From assembly GCA_036337765.1 (NCBI GenBank), contig JAYZDP010000214.1, positions 1 through 12,884 on the forward strand: DNA of 12,884 bases. The letters run 5' to 3'. Below the pieces are notes generated by a model. It saw only the letters and a program-made list of their open reading frames with translations, was not told where the DNA came from and ran no database searches. Shown piece by piece: positions 7,549-12,884 of this stretch. Origin of the DNA: JAYZDP01 sp036337765 (lineage in GTDB: Bacteria > Acidobacteriota > Thermoanaerobaculia > Multivoradales > Multivoraceae). How positions within the stretch are numbered: the first letter of the stretch is position 1; the number at the start of each line of letters is the position of its first letter. The translations under genes and the position numbers were made by a program.

Positions 7549-8349
7549 GTGAAACCCAGACCCCACCACTATCTGCTTGGCGCAGCCCTCTCTCTGCTGG
7601 CCGTTGGCGCGACCGCGCAGACGACGGAGCTCAACGACCTCAAGAGCCAGATGGATGCACTCCAGAAAGGCCAGCAGGCCATTCAGAAGGATCTGGTCGA
7701 GATCCGCAAGCTTCTCAGCCAGCAGCGCCAGCCTGCCAAGCCTTCGAATCAGGTCCCCGCCAACACAGTACTGAGCCTGCAGGGCCGACCGACGAAGGGA
7801 GCCCCAGGCGCCCAGCTCGTGGTCATCGAGTTCCTGGACTATCAGTGACCTTACTGCGCCAGATACGTGCGTGACACGTACCCGCAGTTGCTAGAGGAGT
7901 TCGTCAAGACCGGGAAGATTCGATACGCGGTCATGGACTTCCCGTTGCGAAGCCACCCCAACGCCTTCAAGGCGTCGGAGGCCGCCGCCTGTGCTCTGGA
8001 CGAAGGCAAGTACTGGGAGATGCACGACCTGCTGTTCGTCAACCAACGGGCACTCGAGGCCGACAAGCTCCCCGGCTATGCCGAACAGGTGGGCCTCGAT
8101 GCAGCCCGATTCGAAACCTGCCTCAGCTCCAGCAGCAAGAAGGCCAGTGTCGACAAGGATCTTGCCGATGCTCGCAAGGCCGGTATCTCGGCGACACCGA
8201 CCTTTCTGATCGGCTGGATCCAGGATGACGGCCAGGTCAAGGTTTCGCAGCAGCTGCGCGGCGCGCAGCCGTTCGCGAACTTTCAGCGCGTGCTCAACCA
8301 ACTCCTCGCCAAGGGCCCCGACAACCCCGCCAAAGAGGCGGCCCGCTAG
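7549..8349 (+). CDS. Selenocysteine-containing DsbA-family thiol oxidoreductase (UPYC)
   Basis: A 266-aa exported thioredoxin-fold protein read through an in-frame TGA at 7846-7848 as selenocysteine (residue 100). Residues 1-24 form a signal peptide (basic start, LLGAALSLLAVGATAQ). A coiled-coil-like segment covers 27-60, then the fold begins with 'VVIEFLDYQ'. The next codons are TGA-CCT-TAC-TGC, placing Sec at the first position of the catalytic C-P-Y-C motif, giving U100-P-Y-C103. The frame then runs on with normal DsbA features: FPLRSHPNAFKASEAAACAL, YWEMHDLLF and the cis-proline loop GISATPTFLIG. The GTG start follows GAGGAGGA (7536-7543) at ideal spacing. A SECIS-like stem-loop follows the TGA and an intrinsic terminator closes the unit. 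Likely role: periplasmic thiol-disulfide exchange or reduction. A point mutation or sequencing error of TGC is the alternative, disfavoured by exact position and stem-loop. Confidence 0.87.
7853..7888 (+). promoter_or_regulatory. Candidate bacterial SECIS element in the DsbA-type gene
   Basis: Directly after the TGA the RNA can fold into a two-part stem. ACTGCG (7853-7858) pairs with CGCAGT (7883-7888). An internal loop of 5 and 2 bases follows, then TACGTG (7864-7869) pairs with CACGTA (7875-7880) around the loop CGUGA (7870-7874). There are 21 nt between the TGA and the apical loop, and a G is in the first two loop bases; both fit the published bacterial SECIS consensus. This would recruit SelB for Sec insertion. 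Confidence 0.7.
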
Positions 8350-8377
8350 GCCTACCGGTCCATCAGCAGGCGAAATA

Positions 8378-8409
8378 GGGGTCGCTGCCACTGGCAGCGG
8401 CCCTTTTTT
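8378..8409 (+). terminator. Intrinsic terminator after the Sec-DsbA gene
   Basis: A GC-rich hairpin with stem 8378-8389 (GGGGTCGCTGCC) pairs with 8393-8404 (two G-T wobbles) around the loop ACT, followed by six T at 8404-8409. It lies 28 bp past the stop codon. It should end transcription of the DsbA-type gene, so the next gene needs its own promoter. Confidence 0.85.
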
Positions 8410-8690
8410 CTTGTCCCTAGTGGCGTGACCGCCCAATCAGGGACATCGTGGCTGCCACTTTTCGTCAGTCAGAGGCCAAGCGCCCTAGAAAACCCGGTAT
8501 CAATAGTGGCATGCAAGCTGGCACGCTTCCTGCCAAAAGAAGGGAGGTACCCAAGACAGACACTGAACCCCAGGGCCTTTCCAGCCTGTCCAACTTTTCA
8601 CTCCTTGCAGTGGGGAACGGTGACTAGAAAGGGCTTTCTGGCCGCCTACCCCGAGAGGCTACTTTCCGGAGGCGGCCTGACAACCCCAGG

Positions 8691-8717
8691 GCTGAGGGTG
8701 GGTAACCCACCCTCAGC
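8691..8717. repeat. Perfect 12-bp inverted repeat (hairpin)
   Basis: GCTGAGGGTGGG and its exact reverse complement are separated by TAA, making a very stable hairpin about 95 bp upstream of the GrdB-like start. No T-run follows on either strand, so ordinary intrinsic termination is not supported. Confidence 0.7.
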
Positions 8718-8752
8718 TCCCCTCCTTTGCAGGAAGTTGGGATTTTCCAAGG

Positions 8753-8760
8753 TATAGAGT
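8753..8760 (+). promoter_or_regulatory. TATAGAGT octamer, possible -10 of the GrdB-like gene
   Basis: The octamer is identical to the one at 7485-7492 and lies 51 bp upstream of the GTG start. A second TATAGA occurs at 8767-8772. No convincing -35 accompanies either, so the promoter call is weak. Confidence 0.25.
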
Positions 8761-8811
8761 ACCGGCTATAGAAAGACCCCCGGTCATTCTTGGGACTGCT
8801 ACCATCGCCTC

Positions 8812-9753
8812 GTGCCCGTCACAGCGCCGCCGGTCGAATACATCGACGTCACCCGTCGCACGTACGCTTCGCTCGGCTACCCGCCCTACCGCTGGGTGCA
8901 CAGCGAATCCGCTCCACCCTGGGCGCCACCGAGTCGACCCCTCGCCGAGAGCCGCGTCGCCCTCGTCGCGTCGGGGGGAATCTACGTGCGCGGGCAGATC
9001 GCCTTCCACTTCAAAGACGACACCTCCTACCGGCTCGTCCCCACCGACGTCGACAGCCGTGATCTGCGCGCCACCCACTTCGCCTACGATCTGCGCGGCG
9101 CGCGAAGTGACCCGAACACGGTCTTTCCTCTGGACACGCTGCGGGGACTCGCCAAAGACGGGGTGATCGGTGGCCTGACCTCCCACGCCCTCACGTTCAT
9201 GGGCGGCATCTATTCGTCGCGACGGGTGCGAGAGGAGCTCGCACCCGCCCTCGCAGAGCGCGTGAAGGCCATGGGCGCCGACGTCGCGCTCTTGGTTCCG
9301 GTCTGACCCGTCTGTCACCAGTCGATCGGTCTGATCGCGCGCGAGATCGAAGGTGGCGGCATCCCGACGACGTCGCTGACCTCCGCGCTCGACATCACCA
9401 CCGCCGTCGGACCGCCGCGCGCGGTTTTCGTCGACTACCGTCTTGGTCACACCGCCGGAAAACCCGGCGATGCGTCGGATCAGCGCGCAGTCGTGGGCGC
9501 GGCACTCTCGTTGCTCGAAAGCGCAACTGAGCGCGGCACGATCGTCGACCTGGAACGCAGCTGGGACCGTGATCCGGGATGGCGCACGAGCCCCCTGTCG
9601 GCCGGAACGGCGAGTGACGATGGGCGCGCGCCGCGCTCACTCGTCCCCGTCTACCAGACCGACGAGGACCGACAGCTAGCCGAGTCGACCCACGGGCCTG
9701 GGCGCGTGTGCGAGACCTGCGTCGGAGCAGAGCTCGAGCCGGTCGCCCACTGA
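8812..9753 (+). CDS. Stand-alone GrdB/PrdB-like selenoprotein (glycine/D-proline reductase selenoprotein B family)
   Basis: A 313-aa protein read through an in-frame TGA at 9304-9306 as Sec165. The N-terminal part has the family pattern: YIDVTRRTYASLGYPPYRW, SRVALVASGGIYVRGQIAF (48-66), FPLDTLRGLAKDGVIG and FMGGIYSSRRV. The sequence then reads GADVALLVPV-U-PVCHQSIGLIAREIEGGGIPT, matching the U/C-x-x-C redox site that follows the same strand in GrdB and PrdB (TAGUGTC in the classical enzymes). The frame stays open for 148 codons after the TGA and keeps family sequence such as AVGPPRAVFVDYRLGHTAGKP. The tail carries a second CxxC (C300, C303). No pyruvoyl subunit, GrdA or GrdC/D gene is present, so a complete glycine or proline reductase is not supported. 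It is probably a cytoplasmic selenol redox enzyme of unknown substrate. GTG 8812 is the only reasonable start; its ribosome site is poor. Confidence 0.9.
9321..9338 (+). promoter_or_regulatory. Candidate bacterial SECIS element in the GrdB-like gene
   Basis: CGATC (9323-9327) pairs perfectly with GATCG (9333-9337) around the apical loop GGUCU (9328-9332). Below it a bulged U (9322) is followed by a G9321-C9338 pair. The loop starts 21 nt after the TGA. GGUCU is the apical loop of the E. coli fdhF SECIS, whose G-G-U bases and a bulged U are contacted by SelB. The bulge here sits somewhat lower in the stem than in E. coli. Confidence 0.78.
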
Positions 9754-9771
9754 TCGGTCGCCACGGTCGAT

Positions 9772-11679
9772 TTACTGCGTAGAAGCTCGGGTCGCCAGCG
9801 CGAACCCGAGGGCCGCAAGCTCGCCGGCCACCTCCCCGCCGGGCTCGAGAAGAGCACGGAACTTCCGCACGCCTGCCTTGTTCCACCGCTCGCCCGGCAC
9901 TACGAAGTCGTAGTCCTCGTCGCGTAGCGGGCAGAACGCCAGCCCAGCGGCCCGCGCCACTGGCTCGATCGCGACGCCCCAATCCGCGCGTCCCTGAGCG
10001 ACGGCTGCGGCGACGGCATGGTGCGAACGGGGCTCGTAGGCGTGACCCGGAGGGCGACGGCCGGCCAGGAGTTCGTCGATGAGCACTCGCGTGCCGCTGC
10101 CCGCGTTGCGGCTGACCATGCGCACCTCAGGGTCGTCGATCATCTCCTCGACCGCACGCACCTCGCCGATCCGAGTGACGACCCCCTGGACCCGTCGATA
10201 CCCCTTCTGAAGCCGTAACCCAGCCGAAAGAAACGGGGTGTTGTACGCAGCGCTCTTCGGATCGTAGAGGTGCACTGGCGCGATATCGCACTCACCGCGT
10301 AGCGCCGCCGATAGACCCGAGCGGCTGCCCATCGCCAGGACTTTCACGCGCACCCCATCCCTGGCGAGCGTCGCCGCGATCCGATCAAGTCCAACGCAGT
10401 GGCTTCCAACGATCACAAGATCCGGGGGCTGCAGCCCGGCACCGAGAAGCGTCACCTCGACCTGCTCATCGCGGCTGACCCGTTCGACGTTGCGCTCGAT
10501 GCGCACGAAGCCGTCGGCGCGCGAGAAGGTCGTGACGCTGCCACTGCCTTTCCCCATCGGAAAGGCCGAGAGTGTCCCGGCACCCGATTGCACCAGACCC
10601 ACCAGTAGATACTCGAGCCGCCCGCGCTCGGCACGCACCGCCACCGCGAGCCGTGCCTCCACCCGGAGGTCATTGGCGGCAGGTCGCCCGCCAAGGCAGC
10701 GCAGGACGGGCGCTACGAACTCGTGAAACGTGAAGATGGCCGAGGTCGGAAACCCCGGTAGTACGACCACGGGCCTGTGACCCGCAGCGGCCAGGCACAC
10801 CGGCTTGCCGGGCTTCAGAGCCACTCCGTGCACGACCACTCCCGGATCCAGCCGACCCACGGCCCGATAGCAGAGATCGCCTTCCCCCTTCGACGTGCCT
10901 CCTGACAACACCACCGCATCACAGTCGGCGAGGGCCGTCGTCAAGCAATGATCGAGCGCAGCCTCGTCGTCCGCTAAGATCCCCATCGGAACCGGATCCC
11001 CACCGAGCTCTCGGATCGCATCGCTGAGAATCTGGCCATTGGAATCGAACACCCGCCCAGGAGCCATCGGCTCTCCGGGAGCCACCAACTCGTCTCCCGT
11101 CGAGAGCACGGCCACCCGCGGTCGTCGAAACGCACGGACCCGGTCGACACCGATGGCGGCCAGCACGCCGGTCTCCCTCGACGTCAGCACGGTACCGGCG
11201 AACAGGACCGTCTCGCCAGTACCCATATCGGTCCCGGCTCCGGCAACGGCGAAGCCGGGAACGCAGGGTGCTCGCACTGCCACAGCGTCATCCACCAGAT
11301 CGGTCACCTCCACCGGGACGACCGCGTCGGCCCCACGCGGCACCATCGCACCGGTCGCGATCGGCGTCGCCTCCCCGCCGTGGACTTCGACTCGCGGTAC
11401 GGCACCCGGTGCCAGCGACTCGCCGGTCAGGCGGAGGAGTCGAGGCGTCTCCTCACCGGCACCGAAGGTGTCGGCGGCCCGAACGGCGAACCCGTCCATG
11501 CTCGACCGGTCGAACCCCGGCACATCGACCGTAGCGCGCACATCGTCGGCGAGCACCCTCCCCAGCGCCTTCGGCAGATCCACTTCCTCTGCCCCGAGCG
11601 GGGCGCGCGAGATGACGGCATGCCAGCGTGCCTCCGCCTCGTCCCGGTCGAGGACCTCGAGAAACTGCTCCTGCCTCAC
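9772..11679 (-). CDS. moeA: MoeA-type molybdopterin molybdenumtransferase fused to PBP-like domain
   Basis: A 635-aa two-domain protein. Residues 1 to about 405 are MoeA, which inserts molybdenum into adenylylated molybdopterin; motifs are FDRSSMDGFAVRAADT, STGDELVAPGEP, SGGTSKGEGD, LKPGKPVCLA and LPGFPTSAIFTFHEF. From about residue 412 to the end is a periplasmic-binding-protein/LysR-substrate-like domain (LVIVGSHCVGLDR, GECDIAPVHLYDP, SRNAGSGTRVLIDELL, GRADWGVAIEPVA) known from MoeA fusions and thought to bind an oxyanion such as molybdate. No signal peptide is present, so it is cytoplasmic. I start it at the GTG at 11679, which overlaps the TGA of the upstream moeA gene (GTGA). The open frame continues to 12006, but those residues are the upstream gene's shadow (arginine-rich, no family sequence). 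It is convergent with the GrdB-like gene, 18 bp apart. Confidence 0.92.
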   Translation of the reverse strand: MRQEQFLEVLDRDEAEARWHAVISRAPLGAEEVDLPKALGRVLADDVRATVDVPGFDRSSMDGFAVRAADTFGAGEETPRLLRLTGESLAPGAVPRVEVHGGEATPIATGAMVPRGADAVVPVEVTDLVDDAVAVRAPCVPGFAVAGAGTDMGTGETVLFAGTVLTSRETGVLAAIGVDRVRAFRRPRVAVLSTGDELVAPGEPMAPGRVFDSNGQILSDAIRELGGDPVPMGILADDEAALDHCLTTALADCDAVVLSGGTSKGEGDLCYRAVGRLDPGVVVHGVALKPGKPVCLAAAGHRPVVVLPGFPTSAIFTFHEFVAPVLRCLGGRPAANDLRVEARLAVAVRAERGRLEYLLVGLVQSGAGTLSAFPMGKGSGSVTTFSRADGFVRIERNVERVSRDEQVEVTLLGAGLQPPDLVIVGSHCVGLDRIAATLARDGVRVKVLAMGSRSGLSAALRGECDIAPVHLYDPKSAAYNTPFLSAGLRLQKGYRRVQGVVTRIGEVRAVEEMIDDPEVRMVSRNAGSGTRVLIDELLAGRRPPGHAYEPRSHHAVAAAVAQGRADWGVAIEPVARAAGLAFCPLRDEDYDFVVPGERWNKAGVRKFRALLEPGGEVAGELAALGFALATRASTQ

Positions 11680-12884
11680 GAAGCGCTCCCGGCCGCGAGC
11701 CGGGCTCCACCCACTTCGTCGTCGAAGAGCAGCACCTCGACACTCTCGCCCTCGGCGTAGCCCTCGCGCGAGCGTGCAACGATCACGACGCCATCCGCCC
11801 GGACCGTGGATGAAAGCACCGAGGCGCCCGAGGTCGCGACTGGAATCGCACCTTCGGGCTCCAGTGCAACCCGCACATAGTCGGTCCGACCCACCTGGGA
11901 GGCGATCTTGCGCGCCAGTGCCGCCTTCACGCGTCGCTGGGGCCACGAGAACGACCGGCCACCGAGCACCCGGATCGTTGGGCCGGCAAAGAACTCGTAG
12001 GCGCACATGCAGCTCACCGGATTGCCGGGCAACAGGAATACCCGACGCTCGCCAATGCGGCCGCCGCCGGCGGGGCTTGACGGCCGCATCGCGACACCGT
12101 GGAAGTCGAGGCTCCCCAGCTCGGCAAGGAGGCGAGGTGCATGGTCCTCACGGCCTACCGAGCTGCCGCCTGAAACCAACAGCACATCGGCAGTGGAGTC
12201 GGCCATGACGGCGCGGATCGCCTCTTCATCGTCGTCCACCAGTACCGCCGAGTCGACGCGCCCGCCGTCGCGCGCTACCAGGGCCGTCAACATCGGCGAG
12301 TTTGAGTCGACGATACGATACCCGCGTGGGCGCTCCCCTGCCGGCAGGATCTCGTTGCCGGTGACCAGGATGTCGACGCGAACTCGACGATGACACGCCA
12401 CGGGCGTGACGCCGATCGAGGCTAGGAGGCCGGCGTCCTGCGGCCGCAACCGACGCCCGCGACGAAGGACGACGGTCCCACTTCGCACGTCCTCACCGCG
12501 CGCACCGACGTTCTTTCGCGGGGCCACAGCCTCTGCCACCTCGACACGGCCATCCCGTTCGTGGCACACCTCGGCCATCGCCACCGCATCGGCCCCCTCG
12601 GGCATGGGCGCCCCGGTCATGATCCGTACCGCCTGCCCGGTCCGGACCGAGCCCTCGAAGCCGGCGCCCGGCATCGCCTCACCGACCAGCTCGAACAGGC
12701 GCGGATCGCCGTCGCTGGCGCCGAAAGTCTCTTCGCCCCGCAGCGCATAGCCGTCCATCATCGACCGGTCGAAACCCGGCACGTCCACGGGCGATGCCAC
12801 GTCCTCAGCCAGCACCCGACCCGCGCAATCGGACACGCCAAGGGGCCGAGTCTCGAGCGGCACGAGACCCTCCTGCAGGACCGC
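11676..12884 (-). CDS. moeA: MoeA-type molybdopterin molybdenumtransferase, 5' end off the window
   Basis: A single-domain MoeA homologue, 402 residues visible. The frame is open to the window edge (AVLQEGLVPLETRPLGVSDC), and this is usual MoeA N-terminal sequence, so the GTG at 12863 is unlikely to be the real start and perhaps 10-20 residues are missing. Motifs are GRVLAEDV, FDRSMMDGYALRGEET, MTGAPMPEGADAV, VTGNEILPAGE, VSGGSSVGRED, MRPSSPAGGG and LLPGNPVSCMCAYEFFAGP, followed by the C-terminal beta-barrel domain. It would catalyse molybdenum insertion into molybdopterin-AMP in the cytoplasm. It is upstream of and translationally coupled to the MoeA-PBP gene. The two paralogues may divide the work, for example for different metals or cofactor variants, but that is inference. 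Confidence 0.92.
   Translation of the reverse strand, partial: AVLQEGLVPLETRPLGVSDCAGRVLAEDVASPVDVPGFDRSMMDGYALRGEETFGASDGDPRLFELVGEAMPGAGFEGSVRTGQAVRIMTGAPMPEGADAVAMAEVCHERDGRVEVAEAVAPRKNVGARGEDVRSGTVVLRRGRRLRPQDAGLLASIGVTPVACHRRVRVDILVTGNEILPAGERPRGYRIVDSNSPMLTALVARDGGRVDSAVLVDDDEEAIRAVMADSTADVLLVSGGSSVGREDHAPRLLAELGSLDFHGVAMRPSSPAGGGRIGERRVFLLPGNPVSCMCAYEFFAGPTIRVLGGRSFSWPQRRVKAALARKIASQVGRTDYVRVALEPEGAIPVATSGASVLSSTVRADGVVIVARSREGYAEGESVEVLLFDDEVGGARLAAGSAS

Larger units (their letters stand above)
8413..8811 (+). other. Intergenic region with three consecutive hairpins, no gene seen
   Basis: About 400 bp between the terminator and the next start has visibly lower GC than its surroundings and no frame that looks coding; a 110-codon open frame (8425-8757) has no family resemblance. 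From 8626 to 8717 three inverted repeats follow each other: AGAAAG/CTTTCT (8626-8639), GGCCGCCT/AGGCGGCC (8640-8647 with 8670-8677) and GCTGAGGGTGGG/CCCACCCTCAGC (8691-8702 with 8706-8717, loop TAA). None ends in a T-run. It could be a structured small RNA, a long 5' leader or an inactive repeat element. I do not recognise tmRNA, SRP, RNase P or 6S RNA in it. Confidence 0.4.

Noticed and set aside
7846..7848. TGA as a nonsense mutation splitting a DsbA-like pseudogene
   Set aside because: It falls exactly on the catalytic cysteine codon, the rest of the gene is intact, a SECIS-like hairpin follows, and the neighbouring gene shows the same pattern. Kept as selenocysteine, with sequencing error as residual doubt.
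8425..8757. 110-codon open frame on the plus strand
   Set aside because: No family resemblance, no ribosome site, and it covers the hairpin cluster; judged non-coding.
8413..8811. tRNA-Sec (selC) or other known structural RNA in the gap
   Set aside because: No TCA anticodon arm with a matching T-arm and acceptor stem could be found, and no tmRNA, SRP or RNase P core motifs.
9304..9306. TGA as the true stop of a 164-aa protein
   Set aside because: Family sequence continues in the same frame for 148 codons, and this is the known Sec/Cys position of the family.
8713..9450. 245-codon minus-strand frame opposite the GrdB-like gene
   Set aside because: Antisense shadow; the plus strand has clear family motifs.
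8812..9753. Complete glycine or D-proline reductase (Stickland) operon
   Set aside because: Only the selenoprotein B-like gene is present; no pyruvoyl subunit, GrdA or acetyl-phosphate-forming subunits are in the window.
11680..12006. N-terminal extension of the MoeA-PBP frame by 109 codons
   Set aside because: The extension overlaps the well-supported upstream moeA gene in another frame and has low-complexity arginine-rich sequence. The GTG at 11679 overlapping the upstream stop is the natural start.

Overview
The window is about 12.9 kb of GC-rich bacterial DNA. It reads as an uncultured Gram-negative of the broad deltaproteobacterial type (Myxococcota, Desulfobacterota or Binatota-like). 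That placement is inferred from high GC3, a Tat-exported molybdenum hydroxylase, an F420/FMN luciferase-like oxidoreductase, selenocysteine use and a MoeA-PBP fusion. No rRNA or tRNA is present to test it.

Layout. (1) 1-5708, minus strand: an operon, read right to left, for a periplasmic molybdenum hydroxylase. It encodes a [2Fe-2S] subunit with a twin-arginine signal, an 806-aa molybdopterin subunit, an FAD subunit with the extra cysteines of an added [4Fe-4S] cluster, and a di-haem-type cytochrome b. An unknown 149-aa helical protein and the start of a membrane protein cut by the window edge follow. (2) 5709-5979: a divergent control region with an 18-bp perfect palindrome. (3) 5980-7188, plus strand: a luciferase-like (LLM) flavin-dependent oxidoreductase. 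(4) 7549-9753, plus strand: two genes that conventional ORF calling breaks at TGA codons. (5) 9772-12884, minus strand: two overlapping moeA-type genes for molybdenum insertion, the downstream one fused to a periplasmic-binding-protein-like domain.

The main discovery is in region 4. The first gene is a DsbA-type thioredoxin-fold protein in which TGA stands exactly where the first catalytic cysteine of the C-P-Y-C motif belongs (U-P-Y-C). The second is a stand-alone GrdB/PrdB-like protein of the glycine/D-proline reductase selenoprotein B family, with TGA at the U-P-V-C site. In both genes the frame stays open and family-like after the TGA. Both have a stem-loop immediately downstream whose apical loop begins after 21 nt, as expected of a bacterial SECIS element. 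The second has the GGUCU apical loop of the E. coli fdhF SECIS. I therefore annotate both as selenoproteins, not pseudogenes. The 5' leaders share an 8-mer TATAGAGT, and the first gene ends in a clear intrinsic terminator.

How the genes fit together: the two MoeA proteins would serve molybdenum cofactor maturation for enzymes such as the hydroxylase in the same window. The hydroxylase probably acts in the periplasm and hands electrons to the quinone pool through its cytochrome b. The two selenoproteins look like thiol/selenol redox proteins, one exported and one cytoplasmic. A functional link between the two blocks is possible but not shown by the sequence.
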